NCBI RefSeq assembly: GCF_022968395.1
Contig: NZ_JALJQZ010000004.1
Span: 115,909-179,908, forward strand
Length of the DNA: 64,000 nucleotides
Direction of reading: 5' to 3'
From: Affinirhizobium lemnae
Lineage (GTDB): Bacteria; Pseudomonadota; Alphaproteobacteria; Rhizobiales; Rhizobiaceae
Shown: positions 45,020 through 53,139 of the stretch, in pieces
Position numbering within the stretch: the first letter of the stretch is position 1
How the letters are laid out: the number at the start of each line of letters is the position of its first letter
Notes under the pieces: generated by a model
Told to the model about the DNA's origin: nothing
Databases searched by the model: none
The model's input: only the letters and a program-made list of their open reading frames with translations
Program-made: the position numbers and the translations under genes

Positions 45020-45247
45020 ATGCAAATAACCATCGAAACTCTTTCTCCGGCTATGGCAAGAATCCTGGACGTCAGCGCTGACGAAATCAGTGCAACGACA
45101 CCGCTTTGCGGGAATGAGAAATGGGATTCTTTCGCTGTGCTGTCCGCTGTCGCATTTGCCATCGAGCATACCGGCCGGCAATTGACGATCAAGGATCTGG
45201 CCAACCTTGAGACCGTTGAAGACTTTCTGAAAATACTTCGTCAGTGA
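45020..45247 (+). CDS. Acyl carrier protein (discrete ACP 1)
   Basis: The small acidic 75-residue protein has a four-helix ACP pattern. The phosphopantetheine Ser is Ser37 in NEKWDSFAVLSAVAFAIE, where the usual DSL is DSF. The helix after it and IKDLANLETVEDFLKIL close the fold. It carries acyl intermediates as a thioester after activation by the PPTase at the end of the cluster. It sits between the exporter and a KAS III gene, separated from the latter by 15 bases. Confidence 0.88.
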   Translation: MQITIETLSPAMARILDVSADEISATTPLCGNEKWDSFAVLSAVAFAIEHTGRQLTIKDLANLETVEDFLKILRQ

Positions 45248-45262
45248 GCTTCGGCCAGTCAG

Positions 45263-46285
45263 ATGCGTAACCGAAGTATTTCAGGCATTGCCATAAAGGC
45301 AATCACCGCTGCACTTCCGACGACAACCCTGGATACGGACTTCTTCTCCTCACTCTATGGAGAGAAGGAGGTTGCCCGGATTGTTAGGGGCACAGGGATC
45401 CGTTCAATTCGTGTTGCACAGCAGATAAGCACGTCTCAACTCATTGTCGCTGCGGTGAACCACCTCGCTCACAACACTCAACTCGACCTCGGGCAAGTCG
45501 ATGGCTTGATCGTTGTCACCCAAACCCCGGACGATTGGAGTCCGGGTGTTGCCTATGCGGTGCATGAAGCATTGGATCTGGCTAAAGACGCGTTTGTCTG
45601 TGACATCAATGCGGGCTGTGCGGGCTATGTGTGTGGTCTGATACAGGCGGCATCGCTGATCGCATCGGGCGCCTGCGACAAAGTTCTTCTTTGCACCGGC
45701 GACCGGAACACACGCCTCACGGCAAATGAAGATTATCAGGTTCGCATGTTGTTTGGCGATGCGGCGTCGGCCACTCTGATTTGCAAAGGTGAAGACAAAC
45801 TCGATTTCGTGACCGGCGCTGATGGGACCGGACGCAAATTGCTTGGTGTCGACCTGAGTTACGACAAGACCTCTGCTTCGGCAGCCACGGTTGCCTGCCT
45901 TAAAATGGATGGCGCGGCCGTCATGGGTTTCGTGATGAGCAGGGTGCCTGATGCCCTGATGTGCCTTTTGAATTCACTTCACCTTAAGGCGTCAGACATT
46001 GATCTTTTTGCCATGCATCAGCCGAACGAATTTGTCCTGAACTATTTGCGACGAAACATTGGCGTTGATGCCTCTGCGATGCCGATCGATGTTGATGGAG
46101 TCGGCAACACCAATTCAACCTCCATTCCACTCGTCCTTTGCCGAACAGAGACCGGAACAGGCTTAGGCAAAGCTAACACTATTCTATGCGGCTTCGGGGT
46201 TGGGCTGGCATGGAATGCACTTCACCTCGATCTATCAAAAACAAGATTTATTCAGCCAATAGACGTCGAAGACAAAACATTTTGA
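45263..46285 (+). CDS. 3-oxoacyl-ACP synthase III-like ketosynthase (KAS III)
   Basis: The 340-residue protein has a FabH-type thiolase fold. The triad is intact: Cys119 in DINAGCAGYVCGL, His252 in FAMHQPNEF and Asn282 in VGNTNSTSIP. The GFGVGLAW motif near the end is also typical. FabH-like enzymes start chains from acyl-CoA, and secondary-metabolism relatives condense or esterify acyl units. Next to a discrete ACP and AfsA-like protein it would make the beta-ketoacyl-ACP that AfsA uses. Overlap with primary fatty-acid synthesis is unlikely, as no other fab genes are present. Confidence 0.9.
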   Translation: MRNRSISGIAIKAITAALPTTTLDTDFFSSLYGEKEVARIVRGTGIRSIRVAQQISTSQLIVAAVNHLAHNTQLDLGQVDGLIVVTQTPDDWSPGVAYAVHEALDLAKDAFVCDINAGCAGYVCGLIQAASLIASGACDKVLLCTGDRNTRLTANEDYQVRMLFGDAASATLICKGEDKLDFVTGADGTGRKLLGVDLSYDKTSASAATVACLKMDGAAVMGFVMSRVPDALMCLLNSLHLKASDIDLFAMHQPNEFVLNYLRRNIGVDASAMPIDVDGVGNTNSTSIPLVLCRTETGTGLGKANTILCGFGVGLAWNALHLDLSKTRFIQPIDVEDKTF

Positions 46286-46323
46286 GAATTTCTTAAAAAC
46301 CGGATTTATCAATAGGATATTCA

Positions 46324-48165
46324 ATGTGTGGGATTGCAGGCTGGATTGACTTTAGCGGTCATTCTGCGGATCATCCGCGAATTCTCAAGGCTATGACAGA
46401 TTCTATTTATCGCCGAGGCCCGGACGGAGAAGGCGCCTGGTCCGACTCCATCGCAGCGATAGGCCACAGACGCTTGGCGATCATTGATATCGAGCACGGC
46501 GCGCAACCGATGCAGTCGGTTGATGCGGATGGCTGTCGTGCTGTCATTTCCTTCTGTGGCGAAATATTCAATTGGCAGGAACTCCGGGCTGAGCTGCAAA
46601 CGTTCGGCTATCATTTCGAAACCAACAGCGACACCGAAGTCATCCTGAAAGGTTTCCTCCATTGGGGGCAAGATGTCGTTGAGCATCTCAACGGCATGTT
46701 TGCGATTGCAATATGGGAGCCCCGGCGCCAGACGTTGCTCCTTCTGCGGGACAGGCTGGGCGTAAAGCCTCTGTTCTATTATCCGACCAGCACAGGCGTC
46801 GTTTTCGGATCAGAACCAAAAGCACTATTCCAGCATCCCCTGGTCAGTCCACGCGTGTCGCGAAACGGGCTGTGCGAAATTCTCGACATGACGAAGACGC
46901 CGGAAATGACGCCTTACGTCGGAATGTTCGAATTGCGGCCGGGCGGTCGGGCAGTCTTCGACCGCAACGGCTTCCGGAAAGACATTTATTGGCAGTTACA
47001 GGCCACGCATCACACGGACGATCTCGAGAGGACAATCGATACCGTAAGAAGTCTGCTCTCGGATACCGTACGGCGCCAACTCGTTTCAGACGTGCCTATC
47101 TGTACCCTTTTGTCAGGCGGCCTCGATTCGTCTGCGGTGACGGCACTGGCCGCCAATGTGCTTGGCAGGCAGCAACTAGCCTCCTTCTCCGTGGACTTTC
47201 GCCACAATCTTTCAAATTTCAGCGCTGATGGTGTGCGTGGAGCGGCAGATGCTCCATTCGCCCGCGAACTGGCCACCCATGCCGCAACACGGCATACGGA
47301 ATTGCTGCTCGATAGTGATGAGATGCTCGATGAGACCGTGCGGCGAAACGTGCTCCACGCTGTTGACGCGCCTCCCGCCTATTGGGGGGACATGTGGCCA
47401 TCTCTCTATCTGCTGTTCAGAGAGCTTTCCAAGCATTCCGTGGTGGCCCTTTCTGGCGAGGCGGCGGATGAAGTCTTTGGTGGATATCAATGGTTCCGTA
47501 ATCCGGCTGCCATTCACGGAAAGACATTTCCATGGCTGACTGCCGGCTCTTCTCGCTATTTTGGCGGCGTGCAACTGCTCTCCCAGGACCTGCTCAATAC
47601 GCTCGATCGTGACACCTACCGTGCAGAACGCTTTCAGGAGGCTCTGAGTGAGGTCCCTGTCCTCGAAGGCGAGTCGGATGTCGATCGCTCGATGCGCAGG
47701 GTTTCTTATCTTGCGCTGACACGGTTTCTGCAAACTCTTCTTGATCGCAACGACCGTATGAGCATGGCAGTCGGTGTCGAGGTGCGCGTGCCGTTCTGCG
47801 ACCATCGACTTGTGGACTATGTGTTCAACGTTCCCTGGCAGATGAAAACCTTTGATGGGCGCGAGAAAAGCCTGCTCAGAGCGGCAACGAGGCCGTATTT
47901 GCCAGGCAGCATCGCGGATCGTATCAAGACACCCTATCCAGCAACGCAAGACAGAGCCTACGAAAACGGTCTGCGTAAGGAACTTGCCGAGGTTTTGTCA
48001 GACGGAAACGCTCCCGTCCGAAACCTGATCGATTGCTATAAAGCAAAAGCACTTCTGGCTTCCGAAGTGAGTGAAACGAGCCAGCCCTACAACCGGGGCA
48101 GCCTGGAAATGGCACTTTGGCTCAATCGATGGCTCACAGAATATCGCGTTGAGCTGGCCATATAG
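46324..48165 (+). CDS. Asparagine synthase (glutamine-hydrolysing)-like amidotransferase
   Basis: The protein has 613 residues and class II glutaminase plus synthetase domains. Cys2 (MCGIAGW) is the glutaminase nucleophile, RRGPDG (30-35) and HRRLAIID (48-55) are conserved, and SGGLDS (264-269) is the ATP pyrophosphatase loop. At residue 78 the usual Asn of NGEIYN is replaced by Cys (FCGEIFN); that Asn helps form the oxyanion hole in characterised AsnB. In biosynthetic clusters such enzymes amidate carboxyl groups, for example on malonyl starter units. Here it probably amidates an ACP- or CoA-bound acid; ordinary asparagine synthesis is possible but does not fit the context. Confidence 0.93.
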   Translation: MCGIAGWIDFSGHSADHPRILKAMTDSIYRRGPDGEGAWSDSIAAIGHRRLAIIDIEHGAQPMQSVDADGCRAVISFCGEIFNWQELRAELQTFGYHFETNSDTEVILKGFLHWGQDVVEHLNGMFAIAIWEPRRQTLLLLRDRLGVKPLFYYPTSTGVVFGSEPKALFQHPLVSPRVSRNGLCEILDMTKTPEMTPYVGMFELRPGGRAVFDRNGFRKDIYWQLQATHHTDDLERTIDTVRSLLSDTVRRQLVSDVPICTLLSGGLDSSAVTALAANVLGRQQLASFSVDFRHNLSNFSADGVRGAADAPFARELATHAATRHTELLLDSDEMLDETVRRNVLHAVDAPPAYWGDMWPSLYLLFRELSKHSVVALSGEAADEVFGGYQWFRNPAAIHGKTFPWLTAGSSRYFGGVQLLSQDLLNTLDRDTYRAERFQEALSEVPVLEGESDVDRSMRRVSYLALTRFLQTLLDRNDRMSMAVGVEVRVPFCDHRLVDYVFNVPWQMKTFDGREKSLLRAATRPYLPGSIADRIKTPYPATQDRAYENGLRKELAEVLSDGNAPVRNLIDCYKAKALLASEVSETSQPYNRGSLEMALWLNRWLTEYRVELAI

Positions 48166-48174
48166 GATCTCACC

Positions 48175-49257
48175 ATGAACCAGTTTGTTCCCATCCAGCC
48201 CAAACTCCTGCATAAAAGCTCGACTGACGACGTGCTGCTGGCAAATCCACGACCAGCTGTTCCCGCCTTTCTATCTGCAGGGCGTACTTCAGACGACGAA
48301 ATCTCCACACTCTACGATCTGAATGCTGACGGCGATCACGTCATGACATTTCCGGATGGCGCAAATGCGGCCGGTTCCGAATTTCTGGCGCAGCTTTCAG
48401 TCTCCCCTAATGCGCGACGCCGAGGTGTTCCTTATCAGATTTTAGATGAGCACCTGTCGCATTGCTTTGCCCCCTCTGATGCTGGGCAGGCGATTGCCGG
48501 GTTTCTTGATCGCTACGAGATCCGAAGGCCCTCGACCAGCTTGCAATTCGTGAACACGGCCGACCACTATTTCTTTTATAAAAAGCCGCACGAACATGTT
48601 CCCGGCATCATGTTGCTCGAGGCAGCCCGACAGTCGATCTATTATCAGCTCTACACCTATTCGAAGCACGCTCTGGGCAACGTGACTGTCAGTCTCAGCG
48701 AGTTACAGGCGAAGTTCCATGCCTATGCGGAACTCATGTATCCCATCGAGATCGTCGTCGATGATTTGACCGAAGGTGACGATCCTGCCCCTCGCAAAGT
48801 CCATTATCTGACTTCCTTTTTCCAGCGGGGCCGGTTGATCGCGGAAATAGCATCCTGGGCACCGGTCATAGCACTCGATCGCTTCCAGCGAGCGCGCAAC
48901 GTCAATCTGCTTGATCAAGATAACTTTGCCCCTCTGCCGGTGGCACCGGTCGTGACGGTTGTGACCGCAGCCGATATGTCGCAGTCCGTGGTCTCTCTTC
49001 TGGAGGTCGGGAAGGATGGCTGTAAGACGACCTGTCCTTCTGCTTTCGACGGTAGCGTCGCGAGAATAGCCATTATCTTCGACAGAACTCTGTGCTTCAG
49101 CGCAAAGGCGGTGCCTGTCGAAGGCAGTGACACGACCATGCGATGGACATTTGCCGATGTGAGCTACAACGAGCTCGAAACATTGAAGGAGATCATCAAG
49201 CGCGGCTTCGTGGCGCAGAAGATCACTTCATGCGATGGGCGAGGCGGGCTCCGGTGA
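48175..49257 (+). CDS. AfsA-like hotdog protein (gamma-butyrolactone-type synthase)
   Basis: The protein has 360 residues. The N-terminus LLHKSSTDDVLLA matches the start of AfsA-family proteins, and the central EHVPGIMLLEAARQSIYYQLY is the family's hallmark hotdog helix. A second, degenerate hotdog half follows (residues about 250-350). Streptomyces AfsA couples a beta-ketoacyl-ACP to dihydroxyacetone phosphate, giving an ester that cyclises to a butenolide. AfsA-like domains also off-load polyketides as butenolides in Burkholderia. Here it is flanked by KAS III, ACPs and reductases that suit such a path. The stop overlaps the next gene's GTG start. The exact product is inferred. Confidence 0.82.
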   Translation: MNQFVPIQPKLLHKSSTDDVLLANPRPAVPAFLSAGRTSDDEISTLYDLNADGDHVMTFPDGANAAGSEFLAQLSVSPNARRRGVPYQILDEHLSHCFAPSDAGQAIAGFLDRYEIRRPSTSLQFVNTADHYFFYKKPHEHVPGIMLLEAARQSIYYQLYTYSKHALGNVTVSLSELQAKFHAYAELMYPIEIVVDDLTEGDDPAPRKVHYLTSFFQRGRLIAEIASWAPVIALDRFQRARNVNLLDQDNFAPLPVAPVVTVVTAADMSQSVVSLLEVGKDGCKTTCPSAFDGSVARIAIIFDRTLCFSAKAVPVEGSDTTMRWTFADVSYNELETLKEIIKRGFVAQKITSCDGRGGLR

Positions 49258-50387
49258 ATTCTTTCTCGACAAGCTTCGCATCAATGGACTTTGGACGCGG
49301 TCGGGTCGCATCCAACAGGCTGTACTTTTCCTCTGTCGGCTTTGATCTTTGCGACAGTCAGGGACAGCCACTGCCGGAATTTTTCGAGATATATGAAGCT
49401 CTCATGGATGGGGGTTGTGGCTTCGGCTTTCTTGGCAACGCTTCCGTCGATCCGGCTTCCCAGTATACCGACAAAAGTCTGATGCTGGTGTCGCCCTCGC
49501 ATGCTGAACATTTGCGTCCGGTCTTCGCATCCTCGGAAACCAAAGGCTTTTTGCTTGCCGCGCAGTTGCAGCACTATGGTGTAGCGCAGAGTACAGCCAT
49601 TGATCATCAAGCGCAGCAATTCGCGATAAAAGGCGATGTGACTGCCGTTTCGGAAGAGCAGATAGAGAACTACATTTGCCAGTTCGCGCAGGCGGCCGTT
49701 CTTGCACAGCGGATCGGCGCCAATGCATTGCAAGTTCATGCGGCCAACGGATATCTGCTCAGCAGCTTCCTTTCGCCCCGAACCAACCGGCGAAGAGATC
49801 GCTGGGGGGGCACGCCATTGAAGAGAGCTGAAATTCTTTTCGAATTGCTTCGCCGGCTCCGACTTCAGGTTGGGCAAGAAATCCTCATTTTCGTAAGGCT
49901 GCAGATTGATGATGGCCTCGGCGAAGAGGGTATTCAGTTCCATCAGTTAGGAGAGGTTTCGGCCGGGCTGAAGTTGGCTGGCGCGGATGCATTAACCTGT
50001 GCGACGGGTGTAGCGGAGACATTTTCAAAATTTCTCGGCAGTCCTGATCACACCCTAACAGTCACGCGCAACGCAGCACATTTCCTGAAATCGCAAAGCG
50101 GGCTGCCCGTCGGCTTTGCCGCGAACATGGACCGGCTCGAAATGGCAGACCGCATCATCGACAGCGGCGACGCAGATTTTATCGGGTTCGGCCGCGCGCT
50201 AATTGCAGATCCATATCTCGTGCTGAAGGAGCGCAACGGCATGGCGGATGCTGTCGTGCGATGTCGTTGGGACTCCTATTGTCTCCGCGACAAGAAAGAA
50301 CCGTCCGCAGATCGGGTCTACTGCTGCGTCAACGAACGATTTTTACGACCTGCATTTATTCAAAAGAAATATGAGGAATTACAATGA
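49254..50387 (+). CDS. Old Yellow Enzyme family NADH:flavin oxidoreductase
   Basis: The protein has 377 residues from GTG 49254, which overlaps the AfsA stop (GTGA); the frame is open further up inside the AfsA gene. Family features are a catalytic-barrel LQVHAANGYLLSSFLSPRTNRRRDRWGG and, near the end, GDADFIGFGRALIADPYLV for FMN phosphate. The N-terminal FMN strand is divergent (VASNRLYFSSVGFDL). OYEs reduce activated C=C bonds, so saturation of a butenolide ring is a sensible role. There is no C-terminal iron-sulfur/FAD extension as in 2,4-dienoyl-CoA reductase, so it is the short form. Confidence 0.88.
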   Translation: MNSFSTSFASMDFGRGRVASNRLYFSSVGFDLCDSQGQPLPEFFEIYEALMDGGCGFGFLGNASVDPASQYTDKSLMLVSPSHAEHLRPVFASSETKGFLLAAQLQHYGVAQSTAIDHQAQQFAIKGDVTAVSEEQIENYICQFAQAAVLAQRIGANALQVHAANGYLLSSFLSPRTNRRRDRWGGTPLKRAEILFELLRRLRLQVGQEILIFVRLQIDDGLGEEGIQFHQLGEVSAGLKLAGADALTCATGVAETFSKFLGSPDHTLTVTRNAAHFLKSQSGLPVGFAANMDRLEMADRIIDSGDADFIGFGRALIADPYLVLKERNGMADAVVRCRWDSYCLRDKKEPSADRVYCCVNERFLRPAFIQKKYEELQ

Positions 50388-51154
50388 GCGACTTTGAGGG
50401 CAAGATCATTCTCGTGGCTGGCGGGACACGCGGCATAGGCCTGACGGTGAGCAGATCGCTGATCGACAGGGGCGCCTTTTGTTATGTCACCGGTCGCAAT
50501 GCTTCCGATGGCGAAGAAGCTGAACGTCAACTTGGTGCAAATTCCCGGTATGTTCAGGCCGATGTGACGGACGAGAAGGCGGTGTCGGCGCTTTTCCAAC
50601 TGATCGAACAGCAGCATGGCAGGTTGGATGGAGCCGTCAACAATGCCGGCGTGACGACCAAGCGAGCGTCTGTCCGGGAATTGGATCTGGCGGAATGGAA
50701 GCGCGTTCTGGACATCAATCTTGTTGGCCCGCTTCTGTTGATGTCCAGAGAAATCCCGCTGCTATCGCGTCATGAAGGGGGATCGATTGTCAACGTTTCC
50801 TCCTGCGGGGGAATTCTGGGACAACCGCGGCAGAGCGCCTATTCGACCAGCAAGGCAGCGCTCAACATGCTCACCCAAGTAGCCGCCATAGAATGTGCAA
50901 AACCGGAAACAGGACATGTTGTCCGCATCAACGCTGTTTGTCCCGGGCCGACACTCGGTGGCATGAATACCGAAGAACGTTTGCGTGCGAACCCTGCTTC
51001 AACAGAAGAAAAAATCCAGTCTACAGCCATGAAGCGATTTGCTGCCCCCGAAGAGGTCTCCGCATCGATCCTCTGGCTTCTGAGTAATCAGTCGTCCTAT
51101 GTTACGGGTAGCCTTCTCTCCGTTGATGGCGGTTTCACTGCCGGCAAATTTTAA
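50384..51154 (+). CDS. Short-chain dehydrogenase/reductase (FabG-like)
   Basis: The 256-residue classical SDR has the cofactor motif VAGGTRGIGL (11-20), NNAGV (86-90) and the catalytic Ser139/140, Tyr153 and Lys157 (SAYSTSKAAL). It ends with SSYVTGSLLSVDGGFTAGKF, as in FabG-type proteins. It overlaps the OYE gene by four bases. It likely reduces a keto group of the ACP-bound chain or of the cyclised intermediate. Confidence 0.93.
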   Translation: MSDFEGKIILVAGGTRGIGLTVSRSLIDRGAFCYVTGRNASDGEEAERQLGANSRYVQADVTDEKAVSALFQLIEQQHGRLDGAVNNAGVTTKRASVRELDLAEWKRVLDINLVGPLLLMSREIPLLSRHEGGSIVNVSSCGGILGQPRQSAYSTSKAALNMLTQVAAIECAKPETGHVVRINAVCPGPTLGGMNTEERLRANPASTEEKIQSTAMKRFAAPEEVSASILWLLSNQSSYVTGSLLSVDGGFTAGKF

Positions 51155-51177
51155 CCAAGCGGGGGGGAGACTGCCGA

Positions 51178-51933
51178 ATGGGACGCGTCTTCATCACGGG
51201 AGTTAGTGATGGCATCGGCTTGGCGCTTGCGGCGCTATACCTGGAAAAAGGCTGGGACGTTTTCGGCACGGCGCGAAGCGTTCCCCATCGTTTGCTGGGT
51301 CATGAAAACTTCCATTTCAAATCCTGCGACTTGGGAAATCCCTTAGAGATTGCCAATCTTCTCTCGGATGAGTTCGCGGTCGTAGCCCGTGATGGCGTCA
51401 ACCTTGTATACTTGAACGCCGGCATATCCGGAGGCGCTCCAAGGCATGGCATCGATGTCAAGCTTGCCGATCTAAGCCACACGCTCATGGTCAATGCTTT
51501 GGCGAACAAGCTTTTGGTGGACATGTTCTTATCGCTGCCTGTCCGCCCTGACGCGTTCATTGCGTCAGCCTCCATCGCCGGACAGCGTTTCAGGGCGGGA
51601 ATGCTGCCTTATAGCATGTCAAAAGCGGCGCTGCTCGCACTGCTTGGCACCTATGCGCAAGAGTACCCGGATATCTTTTTCCTTCCTCTTGGATTATGCA
51701 ATGTCGATACAAATCTCGCTCACAGTATAGTGTTTAGTGACCGCGCGGATGCATTTCCGGCGCATGTGGCGCTGCAGCAGCGCTTCTCAGTGCCGGGCTA
51801 TGTCGTCAAACCAGATGATCGCGCCCGGGACATTTTCAGTGTTGTCCACTCGGATCTAAGCGCAAGGCTGACGTCGGGTGAATTCGTCGAAATCCGTCAT
51901 CTTCTTGCCAGTACAGAAGCCAAAGAAGCGTAA
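51178..51933 (+). CDS. Short-chain dehydrogenase/reductase (atypical)
   Basis: The 251-residue SDR starts MGRVFITGVSDGIGLALAALYL; TGVSDGIG is the cofactor motif and LNAG (79-82) replaces NNAG. The catalytic Tyr145 and Lys149 are in PYSMSKAALLALL, with Ser in IASASIAG. It diverges from FabG-type enzymes in the C-terminal half (FFLPLGLCNVDTNLAHSIV). It starts 23 bases after the first SDR. A second reduction or epimerisation step is inferred. Confidence 0.9.
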   Translation: MGRVFITGVSDGIGLALAALYLEKGWDVFGTARSVPHRLLGHENFHFKSCDLGNPLEIANLLSDEFAVVARDGVNLVYLNAGISGGAPRHGIDVKLADLSHTLMVNALANKLLVDMFLSLPVRPDAFIASASIAGQRFRAGMLPYSMSKAALLALLGTYAQEYPDIFFLPLGLCNVDTNLAHSIVFSDRADAFPAHVALQQRFSVPGYVVKPDDRARDIFSVVHSDLSARLTSGEFVEIRHLLASTEAKEA

Positions 51934-51976
51934 CCGATACTGATTTCCTTATTTTTTCACCAAGGAGTTTTACGAA

Positions 51977-52294
51977 ATGAATTCGACCTTCTCCACAATG
52001 GTTATTGAAGCCATCAAGCGTCAGAATCCTTATCTGGATCAGCCAGTTGATTTCACCCTGGGCGACAGCGCGCCACTTTACACGGACGGTGGGCCTCTGG
52101 ATTCTTTGAGCTTGATCACGGTGATCGCAGATGTTGAGCAGCAGATCCTGAAAAGCCTCGGGCGCAGGATCCAGATCGCGAGCGAGCGAGATCTCTCCAT
52201 CACAATGTCTCCGTTCGCCACGCTCGGGAACATGGTTGCGTTCATCACGCAAAGGTACGCTTCCGCTTGCGCAGCGCAAAAAAGCGTAGCCTGA
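51977..52294 (+). CDS. Acyl carrier protein (discrete ACP 2)
   Basis: The 105-residue protein has the pantetheine attachment motif at Ser43 (GGPLDSLSLITVIADVEQQI). It is longer than ACP 1, with a loop DFTLGDSAPLYTDGG before the motif and a tail after the fourth helix. Its sequence differs clearly from ACP 1, so the two probably carry different intermediates, one perhaps loaded with the amidated starter. It is directly upstream of the PPTase gene. Confidence 0.85.
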   Translation: MNSTFSTMVIEAIKRQNPYLDQPVDFTLGDSAPLYTDGGPLDSLSLITVIADVEQQILKSLGRRIQIASERDLSITMSPFATLGNMVAFITQRYASACAAQKSVA

Positions 52295-52330
52295 AAGAAA
52301 CCCGTATTTTCGGGATTTTCAATCCTCGGA

Positions 52331-52345
52331 GAAAAATATGGGCAA
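52331..52345 (+). other. Disrupted PPTase start (GGAG...ATGGGC)
   Basis: GGAG (52328-52331) is followed at ideal spacing by ATG 52338, but this frame stops after 15 codons. Removing one G of the GGG at 52340-52342 would give MATEAVRSLLRIATANIDQ, exactly in frame with the PPTase. An ATA at 52336 is the only in-frame codon at this position. Confidence 0.6.
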
Positions 52346-52395
52346 CAGAAGCCGTGCGATCACTCCTCAGAATTGCAACCGCTAATATTGATCAG

Positions 52396-53139
52396 ATGGC
52401 AGGAGCAAATCTCTCGCTCCTGCCGTTGGAGGATTGGAACAGGTCCCGGTGTTTTTCGACAGTAGCCGATCGCCAACGATTTCTGTTGAAGAGACTGTTT
52501 ACGCGAACCGTCATCGGCCACAGTTTGGGAAGCCGCTTTTATTGGGGAGAATTTCTGACTGAGCAGACCGCAGGAAAACCATACCTGCCATCTGCTCAGG
52601 AACGCTTTTCCTTCAACATCAGTCATTCAGGCTCTTTAATCGCCTGCGTGACAGCCGACACTAGTGCCATTGGGGTCGATATAGAGCGTCAGGATAGGCC
52701 GATCTTTCCCAGTTTGATCCAGTATGCCTTTTGCAAGGACGAAATTGAACTGTTTGAACAAACTGAAAATTCACAATTGGCTTTCCTGTCTGGCTGGACC
52801 CAAAAAGAGGCTGTTCTGAAATGCATCGGGTGTGGTCTTTCGCGTCATCCGAAATCCGTTCGTGCGTCGGTTTTAGCCGATCCGGGCAAGGCCCTCTATG
52901 CGGTCTCCTGCTGGAACGGCAGTCATGAGGCCTTTCGCATTATACCGATCGCTTCAGTACCGGGATTGATCGGTGCTGTTGCTTTACCTGCTGATGCTAA
53001 TCCTAACGTTGTTTACGAAGACTGGAGCCTGCAGCCGTTCAATGCACCTCTGGCTCTTCCTGAATATTTTGGAGATCACCATGAATATTGGAATCATTGG
53101 CGCCGGCGCCATGGCGCAGACACTTGCCTATCACATTAA
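52396..53139 (+). CDS. 4'-phosphopantetheinyl transferase, Sfp type (start possibly frameshifted)
   Basis: The protein has 247 residues from the first in-frame ATG (MAGANLSLLPLEDW), though the natural start is probably near 52336 and appears broken by one base. Sfp-family motifs are GKPYLPSAQERFSFNISHSG, AIGVDIERQDRP (Mg2+ ligands) and GWTQKEAVLKCIGCGLS. It transfers phosphopantetheine from CoA to the two ACPs of the cluster. Start at 52396 would leave out about 20 N-terminal residues but keep all catalytic motifs. The 3' end overlaps the next gene by 59 bases. Confidence 0.85.
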   Translation: MAGANLSLLPLEDWNRSRCFSTVADRQRFLLKRLFTRTVIGHSLGSRFYWGEFLTEQTAGKPYLPSAQERFSFNISHSGSLIACVTADTSAIGVDIERQDRPIFPSLIQYAFCKDEIELFEQTENSQLAFLSGWTQKEAVLKCIGCGLSRHPKSVRASVLADPGKALYAVSCWNGSHEAFRIIPIASVPGLIGAVALPADANPNVVYEDWSLQPFNAPLALPEYFGDHHEYWNHWRRRHGADTCLSH

